The notes beneath the pieces were generated by a model. That model saw only the letters and a program-made list of their open reading frames with translations, made no database searches and had not been told where the DNA came from. A stretch of DNA of 64,000 nt from assembly GCF_001949145.1 (NCBI RefSeq), contig NW_019091407.1, forward strand, positions 249,451-313,450, written 5' to 3'. Position 1 is the stretch's first letter, and the number at the start of each line of letters is the position of its first letter. The DNA is from Acanthaster planci. Taxonomy: Eukaryota; Echinodermata; Asteroidea; Valvatida; Acanthasteridae. Of the stretch, positions 63,001 through 63,665 are shown in pieces. The translations under genes were made by a program, and so were the position numbers.

Positions 63001-63404
63001 AAAAACCAAGACGAGACCAAGAAATATTGTGGGACTTCTCAAAATGTACACAGTCGTCAGACTTGAATTTCACCAGATTGAGTACCTAGCAAAAGATTCT
63101 TATCCAAGTTTGTCACCTCAAACAAGGAACATGTGCGAATAGCAAATCCTGCCTTCCATTCTACATGTACCTTCAAGTAGTGATTTGTTCAGATGCACAT
63201 TGAAGTAGTTGAAAGACTTTGCCCCATCCATGCATGTTTGTTTTGATTGAGTAGATTCAAGAGAAGCTCGATGCAGCGCTGCAGGCCAGGGAGCAGCTGC
63301 ACAGCAGCTGGCAGGCCAAGAAGGACCGGCTGGAGCAGGTGGCTGAGCAGCAGGTGTTCCTCAGAGACGCCAAGCAGTTAGACACAATCAGCGCTCAGCA
63401 AGAG
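11..63404 (+). CDS. SPTBN5: beta-heavy spectrin gene, partial (CH2 domain to start of repeat 17), 36 exons
   Basis: Thirty-six exons joined at GT-AG sites give about 2,006 residues with no frame break. Order: rest of CH2 (residues 1-95), repeats 1-4 (about 112-556), repeat 5 (557-827) interrupted in its B-C loop by an SH3 domain (about 681-734), then repeats 6-16 of about 106 residues each, and the start of repeat 17 (about 1992 on). Repeats show the family pattern: a Trp or aromatic in helix A (for example [15 protein letters not shown]), KH..L(E) in helix B, and W..L in helix C. An SH3 in repeat 5 is known for fly karst and worm sma-1 and separates betaH from conventional beta spectrins, which lack it. 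By family knowledge it cross-links actin, pairs with alpha spectrin and supports the apical membrane of epithelia. The gene continues past both window ends; a full betaH chain has about 30 repeats, so roughly half is here. Class assignment is firm; the symbol is by orthology class only. Confidence 0.93.
107..323. mobile_element. Short TTAA-ended inverted-repeat element (217 bp)
   Basis: TTAA stands at both ends (107-110 and 320-323). The ends carry related inverted sequence: TTAACCC at the edges and CCTAACCTTCCCC near 128-140 facing its complement at 280-293. The centre has a perfect 12-bp inverted repeat (148-159 and 169-180) with a 9-base loop. It looks like a piggyBac-type miniature element, but the outer termini are simple CCCTAA-like sequence, so chance or telomere-like repeats remain possible. 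Confidence 0.45.
638..730 (-). ncRNA. tRNA-like Pol III unit (degenerate tRNA or SINE head)
   Basis: Read on the minus strand, this has an A-box-like TGGTTGAGTGGTTAAGAC, a clear B box GGTTCGAGTCCC inside a perfect 5-bp T arm (GTGGG/CCCAC), then within 15 bases a run of seven T (plus-strand A run 638-644), a Pol III stop. The acceptor and anticodon stems pair poorly, so a working tRNA is unlikely. A tRNA-derived SINE head or tRNA pseudogene that might still be transcribed fits better. Confidence 0.55.
2121..2130 (+). promoter_or_regulatory. TATA-like box upstream of the piggyBac transposase
   Basis: TATATATTTG lies about 40 bases before the transposase ATG at 2167. The same box occurs at the same place in copy 2 (about 37946-37956, ATG at 37993). 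Conservation between the two decayed copies and the spacing suggest the element's own promoter; this is inference. Confidence 0.4.
2167..3380 (+). pseudogene. piggyBac transposase, broken (copy 1)
   Basis: Starts [20 protein letters not shown], meets an in-frame stop at about 2239 (after ESEHS), then loses about 420 bp. A small insertion near 2393 shifts the frame. The best-kept block (2501-3016) has [18 protein letters not shown] with the second catalytic Asp, but the third Asp motif GVDIADQ, intact in copy 2, is ruined by a frameshift near 2945. The Cys-rich C-terminal segment is still readable to 3380 ([19 protein letters not shown]). It cannot make active transposase. Confidence 0.88.
4376..8152. 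other. Rest of intron 1, no recognised gene
   Basis: AT-rich intronic sequence between piggyBac copy 1 and exon 2. Short open frames occur on both strands but none resembles a known protein or has exon-like composition. TACATGTA-type palindromes recur (for example near 5702, 6175 and 6468). I see no defined element ends here. Confidence 0.6.
8153..8268 (+). CDS. SPTBN5: betaH spectrin exon 2 (CH2 domain)
   Basis: Residues 27-66. After the split Arg it reads PELVSFEGL, matching the PDLIDF..L step of beta-spectrin CH2, then [20 protein letters not shown]. Acceptor AG is at 8151-8152 and the donor GTAAGT at 8269, phase 1. The following 541-bp intron shows nothing recognisable. Confidence 0.95.
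8811..8923 (+). CDS. SPTBN5: betaH spectrin exon 3 (end of CH2)
   Basis: Residues 66-103. Contains [20 protein letters not shown], the well-conserved last helix of the spectrin CH2 domain (human paralogues read DEKSIITYV.TYYHYF), followed by a basic linker [11 protein letters not shown] into repeat 1. Acceptor follows TTTCCACAG; donor GTGAGT at 8924, phase 0. In the next 948-bp intron I recognise nothing. Confidence 0.96.
9872..10059 (+). CDS. SPTBN5: betaH spectrin exon 4 (repeat 1)
   Basis: Residues 104-166. Helix A of repeat 1 with [16 protein letters not shown], then [16 protein letters not shown], the helix B segment typical of the atypical first beta-spectrin repeat. Donor GTAAGG at 10060, phase 2. 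The next intron (720 bp) carries one copy of the palindromic hairpin family at about 10463-10652. Confidence 0.96.
10463..10652. mobile_element. Palindromic hairpin-family element, copy 1
   Basis: Begins near GGAGTTCATCACAAGTCC and ends with the near-complement GGAACTTGTGATGGGCTTC, so the strand can fold back. Related copies lie at 22858-23073, 31872-32040 and 43331-43512. No coding capacity. A short non-autonomous inverted-repeat element is the simplest reading. Confidence 0.65.
10780..11005 (+). CDS. SPTBN5: betaH spectrin exon 5 (repeat 1 to repeat 2)
   Basis: Residues 166-241. Completes repeat 1 ([20 protein letters not shown], then [20 protein letters not shown] with the helix C Trp) and starts repeat 2 helix A ([15 protein letters not shown]). 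In beta spectrins repeats 1-2 act with the CH domains at the spectrin-actin junction. Donor GTGAGG at 11006, phase 0. A 608-bp TTAA element begins only 25 bases past this splice site. Confidence 0.96.
11030..11637 (+). mobile_element. ~600-bp TTAA miniature element, copy A
   Basis: TTAA at 11030-11033 and 11634-11637. The left end TTAACCATATGCTGCCGGGG faces the right end CGACAGGAAATGGTTAA. Internal landmarks shared by the family are GGACAAAAG, GCTGCATGCTAATC, GAGTAGCCACCAGACAGTC and TGAAAATGGAAAATCTTGAA. Non-coding. TTAA ends point to mobilisation by a piggyBac transposase. Confidence 0.85.
12081..12215 (+). CDS. SPTBN5: betaH spectrin exon 6 (repeat 2)
   Basis: Residues 242-286. Contains [15 protein letters not shown] (helix A Trp) and [16 protein letters not shown] (helix B with the KRHEA motif). 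Acceptor after TGATTCAG, donor GTAAGT at 12216, phase 0. The following 282-bp intron shows nothing notable. Confidence 0.95.
12498..12719 (+). CDS. SPTBN5: betaH spectrin exon 7 (repeat 2 to repeat 3)
   Basis: Residues 287-360. Rest of repeat 2 ([17 protein letters not shown], then [20 protein letters not shown] in helix C) and helix A of repeat 3 ([20 protein letters not shown], with Phe in place of Trp). The donor GTTAAT at 12720 is weak, but it is the only site that joins in phase to exon 8. The next intron (1,475 bp) holds a perfect 21-bp tandem repeat. Confidence 0.93.
13340..13465 (+). repeat. 21-bp minisatellite, six perfect units
   Basis: The unit GAAGCATCAGTGTTACTGTA plus T is repeated six times without a mismatch (126 bp) in intron 7. 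Because 21 is a multiple of three, forward frames stay open and give repeated heptapeptides; these are artefacts of the repeat, not a gene. The perfect identity suggests recent expansion and probable length polymorphism. Confidence 0.95.
14195..14403 (+). CDS. SPTBN5: betaH spectrin exon 8 (repeat 3)
   Basis: Residues 361-430. Reads [18 protein letters not shown] (helix B), then an extended stretch [20 protein letters not shown] and [12 protein letters not shown] (helix C start), as in the second and third repeats of other beta spectrins. Acceptor follows a long pyrimidine tract ending TTGCAG; donor GTAAGT at 14404, phase 2. It is followed by the largest intron seen (8,208 bp), packed with repeats. 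Confidence 0.95.
14475..14672 (+). repeat. Degenerate ~50-bp tandem repeat, four units
   Basis: Units start at 14475, 14526, 14576 and 14626, each beginning GAG(TT)A..(C)TGTGG and containing GGCCA and a TAGGCCA-like core. Divergence between units is high, so the array is old. It lies about 70 bases after exon 8. Confidence 0.75.
14802..15420 (+). mobile_element. ~600-bp TTAA miniature element, copy B
   Basis: Collinear with copy A over its whole length. The right end CCGGCAGGAAGTGGTTAA (to 15420) is well kept; the left end reads TTGACCACT, so the left target TTAA has mutated. Contains the family landmarks GCTGCATGCTAATCTGGC and GAGTAGCCACCAGACAGTC. Confidence 0.82.
15441..15675 (+). mobile_element. 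Possible LTR remnant with primer-binding-like site
   Basis: An AATAAA-containing segment (about 15540) runs into GATGTACA followed by ATTGGTGGCAGC (15664-15675). That order, LTR end in ACA then TGGTGGCAGC, is what many Gypsy-type retrotransposons show at the LTR/primer-site junction. There is no second LTR and no readable gag behind it, so the call is tentative. Confidence 0.3.
16571..16769. repeat. Dispersed ~200-bp repeat, copy 1
   Basis: Shares an alignable core with 55532-55727: GGCCAAGAGAGGGCGC, a CCTAGCA/CCTTAGCAA step, CTACCAACAATATGAACACTCC against CTATCAACAAAATGAATACTCC (first 20 bases match best), and CAACCAATGAATGGGTGCTTC against CAACCGATGAGGGGGTGCTTC. Class unknown; no ends or target duplication are clear. 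Confidence 0.65.
18788..19221 (+). repeat. 113-bp tandem repeat, almost four units
   Basis: Units start with GGAATCCTTGCACTCAAATA at 18788, 18901, 19014 and 19127, an exact 113-bp period. The first three differ by a few substitutions; the fourth has small deletions. Each unit contains ATGTAGGTGTAGAACTAAAG and ends TGAAGTTTTATTTT. Intronic, non-coding. Confidence 0.93.
19738..20282 (-). mobile_element. ~600-bp TTAA miniature element, copy C (inverted)
   Basis: The reverse complement matches the family: AACCTCTTGCTGTCAGG at the left, GAGTGGCTACTCTAAGC-type sequence reversed near 19876, GCATGCAGCGGT near 20006, and CCCCGGATCTGCGTATAAACCCA at the other end (first 20 bases quoted are the best kept). 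Both TTAA ends are degraded. It shares intron 8 with copy B in the opposite orientation. Confidence 0.75.
21373..22100 (+). pseudogene. Gypsy-type retrotransposon integrase fragment, broken
   Basis: Pieces in different frames follow the integrase order: [14 protein letters not shown] (first Asp of the DDE triad), [30 protein letters not shown] (second Asp), [15 protein letters not shown] (Glu), then the C-terminal [11 protein letters not shown]. At least two frame changes and several stops separate them. An old LTR-retrotransposon relic in intron 8, sense with the host gene. LTRs were not found beside it. Confidence 0.78.
22612..22789 (+). CDS. SPTBN5: betaH spectrin exon 9 (repeat 3 to repeat 4)
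   Basis: Residues 430-489. Ends repeat 3 ([15 protein letters not shown]) and opens repeat 4 with [20 protein letters not shown] and VINAQQKHA. The split His at 430 joins exon 8 in phase 2, so no exon is missing across the 8.2-kb intron. Donor GTGAGT at 22790, phase 0. Confidence 0.95.
22858..23073. mobile_element. Palindromic hairpin-family element, copy 2
   Basis: Starts TGTTGTAGTCGGGTCCATCA and ends with GTGATGGACTCGACTCTCCA, which is the inverted counterpart. In between lie TGGCTTGTGATGG and CAAGTCTTGAGAGG, as in the other copies. It sits in intron 9, just after exon 9. Confidence 0.72.
23770..24583. mobile_element. Mutator-like foldback element with ~250-bp inverted arms and 9-bp target duplication
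   Basis: Left arm (about 23770-24022) and right arm (about 24330-24583) are inverted copies, for example CCAGGGTATGAAAGTCCTCC on the left and GGAGGACTTTCATACCCTGG on the right. The outer edges are AGCCCAGG and CCTGGGCT. Immediately outside is the direct repeat GTGAATGTC (23761-23769 and 24584-24592). Long arms plus a 9-bp duplication are hallmarks of Mutator-like elements. The ~300-bp centre has no transposase, so it is non-autonomous. Confidence 0.85.
25093..25293 (+). CDS. SPTBN5: betaH spectrin exon 10 (repeat 4)
   Basis: Residues 490-556. Helices B and C of repeat 4: [20 protein letters not shown], the spacer GHPSSNVI, then [20 protein letters not shown] with the helix C Trp. Acceptor is TACATAG; donor GTATTA at 25294, phase 0. 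The 480-bp intron that follows is unremarkable. Confidence 0.95.
25774..25983 (+). CDS. SPTBN5: betaH spectrin exon 11 (first half of repeat 5)
   Basis: Residues 557-626. A clean helix A ([20 protein letters not shown]), helix B with [16 protein letters not shown], then [14 protein letters not shown], where a normal repeat would run on into helix C. The polypeptide instead leaves the repeat here for the SH3 insertion. Donor GTCAGT at 25984, phase 0; the next intron is only 205 bp. Confidence 0.96.
26189..26410 (+). CDS. SPTBN5: betaH spectrin exon 12 (acidic linker and start of SH3)
   Basis: Residues 627-700. A Pro/Glu-rich opening ([16 protein letters not shown]) is followed by a Val/Glu alternation with [14 protein letters not shown] and a net strong negative charge. 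The last 18 residues begin the SH3 fold with [10 protein letters not shown] and LKVSKGE. The canonical ALYDY box is AAYAF here and the RT loop looks about three residues short compared with alpha-spectrin SH3. Donor GTAAGA at 26411, phase 0. The next intron (880 bp) holds a possible LTR remnant. Confidence 0.93.
26600..26957 (+). mobile_element. Possible LTR remnant with primer-binding-like site
   Basis: About 340 bp of GC-richer sequence beginning near TGTTAACTCTGTAGGGACAG ends at ATTGGTGCCGAGACC (26943-26957), which resembles the primer-binding site that follows many invertebrate LTRs. The sequence just downstream has no clear gag frame and I found no second LTR, so this is tentative. Confidence 0.3.
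27291..27540 (+). CDS. SPTBN5: betaH spectrin exon 13 (rest of SH3 and basic linker)
   Basis: Residues 701-784. SH3 core with [17 protein letters not shown] (double Trp at 712-713), the [10 protein letters not shown] stretch at 723-732 and its ligand-pocket Pro 726 and Tyr 729. A strongly basic segment follows ([20 protein letters not shown] and KRKRK), ending in a Ser-rich tail. The strong donor GTGAGT at 27541 leaves phase 1. The SH3 partner is not predictable from sequence. Confidence 0.94.
28057..28235 (+). CDS. SPTBN5: betaH spectrin exon 14 (second half of repeat 5, start of repeat 6)
   Basis: Residues 784-843. Resumes repeat 5 with [20 protein letters not shown] and [13 protein letters not shown] (helix C), then opens repeat 6 with [12 protein letters not shown]. 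The 3' end (GTATGC at 28236, phase 0) is firm. The 5' edge is inferred: acceptor AG at 28055-28056 is the best one in phase with exon 13. A stronger-looking acceptor at 27981-27982 keeps the frame open only from a phase-2 donor. The following intron is 5,039 bp. Confidence 0.82.
29080..29456 (+). pseudogene. Gypsy-type integrase C-terminal fragment, broken
   Basis: Reads, across a frame change, [18 protein letters not shown] then VWLH, followed in another frame by [20 protein letters not shown] and DVTVCIVWK. This matches the end of Gypsy integrases (..Y..RA.GH.F..GDLVWL..P.....PKL...W.GP......LSDV.Y). It overlaps in content with the C-terminal part of the fragment at 21373-22100, so it is a separate insertion. 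Confidence 0.7.
29461..31871. other. Middle of intron 14, no recognised gene
   Basis: AT-rich intronic DNA with short frames only. I see no element ends, no tandem repeat and no protein similarity. Confidence 0.55.
31872..32040. mobile_element. Palindromic hairpin-family element, copy 3
   Basis: Left side TGTGTCGTAGCCGAGTTTAT then CACAAGTCC; right side GGGACTTGTTATGGACCCAA. Internal AAGACTGGATGACTTGTGAA matches copy 1 (AAGACTGGATGATTTGTAAT). More diverged than copies 2 and 4. Confidence 0.6.
33275..33531 (+). CDS. SPTBN5: betaH spectrin exon 15 (repeat 6)
   Basis: Residues 844-929. Lys/Glu-rich helix A continuation ([20 protein letters not shown]), then [33 protein letters not shown], and helix C with [18 protein letters not shown]. 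Acceptor after TGCCCCACAG; donor GTGAGA at 33532, phase 2. The next intron (1,232 bp) carries a degenerate 180-bp tandem array ending just before exon 16. Confidence 0.95.
34020..34745 (+). repeat. 180-bp tandem repeat array, two good units and decayed flanks
   Basis: Two close units start at 34201 and 34381 (exact 180-bp step). They share TACTTCTTCCGA(A/G)CATGGG, CAGGATTGGATCTTTGGTAT and GTAGACGGGGATGCTGAGAA. Weaker relatives extend on both sides: AGTCTTCCTGAAGGGAAGGG at 34561, and TTGATCTTCCAGATCC near 34102. The array ends about 20 bases before the exon 16 acceptor. The minus-strand frame across it is an artefact. Confidence 0.88.
34764..34955 (+). CDS. SPTBN5: betaH spectrin exon 16 (repeat 7)
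   Basis: Residues 929-993. Helix [21 protein letters not shown], loop DPGKDSQSV, helix [21 protein letters not shown]. Acceptor TTGCAG; donor GTAAGT at 34956, phase 2. A ~190-bp Tc1-like element lies in the following 1,041-bp intron. Confidence 0.96.
35213..35402. mobile_element. Tc1/mariner-like miniature element (~190 bp)
   Basis: Left end TACAGTACTCACAAAATTAA then GGACCACTT; the right end, read inverted, is TATACTGCTCAAAAACTG then TTAAGACCCACTT. Flanking TA dinucleotides fit a Tc1/mariner target. The ends match imperfectly and there is no coding sequence. Confidence 0.55.
35997..36156 (+). CDS. SPTBN5: betaH spectrin exon 17 (repeat 7 to repeat 8)
   Basis: Residues 993-1046. Helix B end [14 protein letters not shown], helix [21 protein letters not shown], then the start of repeat 8 (RFHNETKEL). 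Acceptor TTTCCAG; donor GTGAGA at 36157, phase 0. The intron that follows (5,794 bp) contains the nested piggyBac copy 2. Confidence 0.95.
37468..40704 (+). mobile_element. piggyBac DNA transposon, copy 2 (3.2 kb, near full length)
   Basis: TTAA at 37468-37471 and 40701-40704. Terminal inverted repeats CCCCTTCACGCCGGGA and, read inverted from the right, CCCTTTCACGCCGGGA, with one mismatch in 16. Inside are a promoter-like TATA box, a decayed transposase (37993-39630) and a 3' region with a partial duplication. An undetermined base (N) at 40634 sits where copy 1 has about 70 bp more, so this spot may be poorly assembled. Located in intron 17. Confidence 0.92.
37993..39630 (+). pseudogene. piggyBac transposase, broken (copy 2)
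   Basis: About 545 codons, close to the usual size. The catalytic Asp motifs are all visible: [22 protein letters not shown] and [13 protein letters not shown]-terminal Cys-rich domain ([22 protein letters not shown]) ends at 39630. Defects: a one-base insertion near 38036, a compensating frame change between about 38170 and 38210, and stops at 38575-38577 and 39415-39417. It is better preserved than copy 1 but inactive as it stands. Confidence 0.9.
41951..42078 (+). CDS. SPTBN5: betaH spectrin exon 18 (repeat 8)
   Basis: Residues 1047-1089. [19 protein letters not shown] supplies the rest of helix A (Trp 1049), then [19 protein letters not shown] for helix B. Acceptor CATTTTGTAG; donor GTAAGT at 42079, phase 2. 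It joins exons 17 and 19 in phase. Confidence 0.94.
43036..43195 (+). CDS. SPTBN5: betaH spectrin exon 19 (repeat 8)
   Basis: Residues 1089-1142. [19 protein letters not shown], then helix C with [19 protein letters not shown]. Acceptor is the less common TTTATAAG at 43028-43035; donor GTGAGT at 43196, phase 0. The following 833-bp intron carries the best-preserved hairpin-family copy (about 43331-43512). Confidence 0.94.
43331..43512. mobile_element. Palindromic hairpin-family element, copy 4 (best preserved)
   Basis: The left end GTGTTGTATTCAAGCCTATC then ACAAGTCC faces the right end GGACTTGTGATGGACTCAAA then AACAAC. The middle repeats AAGTCC / GGACTT motifs, so nearly the whole element can pair with itself. 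Sited in intron 19 between exons 19 and 20. Confidence 0.75.
44029..44106 (+). CDS. SPTBN5: betaH spectrin exon 20 (start of repeat 9)
   Basis: Residues 1143-1168; the smallest exon here (78 bp). [20 protein letters not shown] and EFEDLG match the NREADEIEAWI..K..FL pattern of spectrin helix A, with Thr-Ser where the Trp-Ile usually stands. Donor GTAAGT at 44107, phase 0. The next 1,122-bp intron shows nothing I recognise. Confidence 0.92.
45229..45368 (+). CDS. SPTBN5: betaH spectrin exon 21 (repeat 9)
   Basis: Residues 1169-1215. [20 protein letters not shown] forms helix B, followed by [17 protein letters not shown]. Acceptor TTCCTCAG; donor GTAAGA at 45369, phase 2. I see no recognisable element in the following 1,476-bp intron. 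Confidence 0.94.
45369..46844. other. Intron 21, no recognised gene
   Basis: Contains a GC-richer stretch (about 45440-45710) unlike its AT-rich surroundings, with an open frame of 163 codons on the minus strand that I cannot relate to any family. No element ends are evident. Confidence 0.5.
46845..46968 (+). CDS. SPTBN5: betaH spectrin exon 22 (repeat 9 to repeat 10)
   Basis: Residues 1215-1256. Helix C of repeat 9 ([20 protein letters not shown], with Val in place of the usual Trp) and [13 protein letters not shown] opening repeat 10. Acceptor GGCTCAG; donor GTATTT at 46969, phase 0. The following intron is 405 bp and featureless. Confidence 0.93.
47374..47520 (+). CDS. SPTBN5: betaH spectrin exon 23 (repeat 10)
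   Basis: Residues 1257-1305. [20 protein letters not shown] (helix A Trp), then [20 protein letters not shown], a textbook helix B. Acceptor TTGTTCAG; donor GTCAGT at 47521, phase 0. The following 701-bp intron shows nothing. Confidence 0.95.
48222..48485 (+). CDS. SPTBN5: betaH spectrin exon 24 (repeat 10 to repeat 11)
   Basis: Residues 1306-1393; the longest exon (264 bp). [20 protein letters not shown] and [20 protein letters not shown] close repeat 10. Repeat 11 then starts with [20 protein letters not shown] and [11 protein letters not shown]. Donor GTAGGG at 48486, phase 0. A pogo-like element lies in the next intron (1,457 bp). Confidence 0.96.
48608..49297. mobile_element. pogo/Tigger-like non-autonomous element (690 bp)
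   Basis: Inverted ends CAGTGGAACGCCGCTATA match (left from 48608, right ending 49297), flanked by TA on both sides. A subterminal ATGTTCAGTACAGC motif is repeated near each end. The TA target and CAGTGGAACG-type ends fit the pogo/Tigger branch of Tc1/mariner. No transposase inside. Confidence 0.85.
49943..50073 (+). CDS. SPTBN5: betaH spectrin exon 25 (repeat 11)
   Basis: Residues 1394-1437. [20 protein letters not shown] and [13 protein letters not shown], helix B through the B-C loop. Acceptor CGCTCAG; donor GTAAGA at 50074, phase 2. The following 829-bp intron shows no clear element. Confidence 0.95.
50903..51089 (+). CDS. SPTBN5: betaH spectrin exon 26 (repeat 11 to repeat 12)
   Basis: Residues 1437-1499. 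Helix C of repeat 11 ([20 protein letters not shown], lacking the Trp), then repeat 12 helix [21 protein letters not shown] and the helix B start CQSHLQKHK. Acceptor TCTGGACAG; donor GTTGGT at 51090, phase 0. The next intron (1,022 bp) holds one SINE copy. Confidence 0.95.
51148..51320 (+). mobile_element. SINE, copy 1
   Basis: Shares with 54640-54892 the segment CATGTGGATTGGGTTT, AGTCCCTACCTGA (TGCCTGA in the other copy) and CCATGGGTTTCCCTGGAAT. Upstream a degenerate B-box region (GCGTTTAAATTTCGCC) takes the place of GGGTTCAAATCCCA. Truncated or diverged at the 3' end. Confidence 0.65.
52112..52312 (+). CDS. SPTBN5: betaH spectrin exon 27 (repeat 12)
   Basis: Residues 1500-1566. [20 protein letters not shown] and [14 protein letters not shown], then [20 protein letters not shown] with the helix C Trp. 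Acceptor CTTCTCTAG; donor GTGTGT at 52313, phase 0. The next intron (1,368 bp) holds a pogo-like element. Confidence 0.96.
52928..53587. mobile_element. pogo/Tigger-like non-autonomous element (660 bp)
   Basis: The left end CAGTAAAACCTCGATAAG then TCGAAGC faces the right end GCTTCGACTTATCC then AAATTTTACTG, flanked by TA at 52926-52927 and 53588-53589. Ends of the form CAGTAAAACCTCG are typical for pogo-like elements. It carries no transposase and differs in sequence from the 48608-49297 element. Confidence 0.87.
53681..53797 (+). CDS. SPTBN5: betaH spectrin exon 28 (repeat 13)
   Basis: Residues 1567-1605. [20 protein letters not shown] and [19 protein letters not shown] give helix A and the start of helix B. 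Acceptor TTTTACAG; donor GTTGGG at 53798, phase 0. The next intron (1,211 bp) carries the second SINE copy. Confidence 0.95.
54640..54892 (+). mobile_element. tRNA-derived SINE, copy 2
   Basis: A Pol III B-box-like GGGTTCAAATCCC at 54667-54679 is followed by a body shared with copy 1 (CATGTGGATTGGGTTTCCAG, TGCCTGATGCCGTGG, TCTCTGGAATATTTATCC). The 3' end is an A/T-rich tail (AATAAATCAAATAAATAAAT) as expected for a retroposed SINE. Confidence 0.75.
55009..55122 (+). CDS. SPTBN5: betaH spectrin exon 29 (repeat 13)
   Basis: Residues 1606-1643. [20 protein letters not shown] and [16 protein letters not shown], helix B and the B-C loop. Acceptor CCTCTGTAG; donor GTTAGT at 55123, phase 0. The next intron (865 bp) includes a dispersed repeat at about 55532-55727 that is shared with 16571-16769. 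Confidence 0.94.
55532..55727. repeat. Dispersed ~200-bp repeat, copy 2
   Basis: Partner of 16571-16769, sharing GACCAAGAGAGGGCGC, CTATCAACAAAATGAATACT and GATGAGGGGGTGCTTC. It lies in intron 29. The class is unknown. Confidence 0.65.
55988..56170 (+). CDS. SPTBN5: betaH spectrin exon 30 (repeat 13 to repeat 14)
   Basis: Residues 1644-1704. Helix [21 protein letters not shown] (Leu in place of Trp), then repeat 14 helix [21 protein letters not shown] and DLEHLE. Acceptor TTGTTGTCAG; donor GTAAAA at 56171 is weak but in phase 0. I see nothing in the following 821-bp intron. Confidence 0.94.
56992..57137 (+). CDS. SPTBN5: betaH spectrin exon 31 (repeat 14)
   Basis: Residues 1705-1753. [20 protein letters not shown] (KHDEF helix B motif) and [20 protein letters not shown]. 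Acceptor GTTTTTGCAG; donor GTAAGA at 57138, phase 2. The 1,572-bp intron behind it carries a TTAA element and a G-rich strand-biased tract. Confidence 0.95.
57317..57911 (+). mobile_element. ~600-bp TTAA miniature element, copy D
   Basis: TTAA at 57317-57320 and 57908-57911. Left end TTAACCACTTCCTGCCGGGG; right end read inverted TTAACCACTTCATGCCGAGG. Both ends are intact, so this is the best-preserved copy. The family core CGCTACACGCTAATCTGGCC and a GGACAAAAGACCAGGCTG stretch are present. Confidence 0.9.
58111..58550 (+). repeat. G-rich, strand-biased low-complexity tract
   Basis: About 440 bp in which the + strand is dominated by G and T with many short G runs (motifs such as GGTGGGATGGGGTTGG and GGGATTTGTCGGG) and almost no C. 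No fixed period, so it is a cryptic repeat and not a clean satellite. It is transcribed with G on the non-template strand. Confidence 0.8.
58710..58824 (+). CDS. SPTBN5: betaH spectrin exon 32 (repeat 14 to repeat 15)
   Basis: Residues 1753-1791. Helix [21 protein letters not shown] and repeat 15 start [13 protein letters not shown] (no helix A Trp). Acceptor GTTTTGCAG; donor GTGGGA at 58825, phase 0. A 399-bp piggyBac-type miniature element starts 33 bases after the exon. Confidence 0.94.
58857..59255. mobile_element. piggyBac miniature element (399 bp) related to the large copies
   Basis: TTAA at 58857-58860 and 59252-59255. Left terminus CCCCTTGACGCCGGGA, right terminus read inverted CCCCTTCGCGCTGGGAAGCG, almost the same as the ends of the 3.2-kb piggyBac (CCCCTTCACGCCGGGAAGCG). 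The right end also carries GCGGCTCTTACCGCTTCC, matching the subterminal AAGCGGCAAGAGCC of piggyBac copy 1. Non-coding, 33 bases downstream of exon 32. Confidence 0.88.
59788..59950 (+). CDS. SPTBN5: betaH spectrin exon 33 (repeat 15)
   Basis: Residues 1792-1846. [40 protein letters not shown] and LQEEYPG. Helix A end, classic KHETFE helix B, and B-C loop. Acceptor CATTTGTAG; donor GTAAGG at 59951, phase 1. The following 521-bp intron shows nothing notable. Confidence 0.95.
60472..60599 (+). CDS. SPTBN5: betaH spectrin exon 34 (repeat 15)
   Basis: Residues 1846-1888. [20 protein letters not shown] and [20 protein letters not shown], helix C with its Trp and the junction to repeat 16. Acceptor TTCTGGACAG, phase 1; donor GTAAGT at 60600, phase 0. 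The 1,455-bp intron that follows shows no recognisable element. Confidence 0.95.
62055..62258 (+). CDS. SPTBN5: betaH spectrin exon 35 (repeat 16)
   Basis: Residues 1889-1956. Helix [21 protein letters not shown], helix [21 protein letters not shown], and [15 protein letters not shown]. Acceptor ACTTGCAG; donor GTATGT at 62259, phase 0. The following 996-bp intron shows nothing I can name. Confidence 0.95.
63255..63404 (+). CDS. SPTBN5: betaH spectrin exon 36 (repeat 16 to repeat 17); gene continues
   Basis: Residues 1957-2006. Helix C of repeat 16 ([20 protein letters not shown]) and the opening of repeat 17 ([16 protein letters not shown]). Acceptor TTGAGTAG; donor GTGAGT at 63405, phase 0, so the next exon lies beyond the window. 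The intron includes a TTAA element that runs off the end. Confidence 0.95.
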
Positions 63405-63665
63405 GTGAGTAGTCACACAGGAAATCAACCCTGATAGAGCCAGGTTGCAGGGGAAGCCTGACTTGACGTTCTCCCTGATATCAGCACAGTGTATTTTGAT
63501 CACGCTGAGCCATCATGAGTTTCTCTTGTAATGCCTTTTGATCATTTTAACACCAAGTTTATGAAAATTAGACCTCTCGTGAAATGCCAATGTTTTCCAA
63601 GACCAGTCCCCAAATGTGTTACCTTTCACAATAGAAATATATTCAGGCATGCACGGCAACGCACA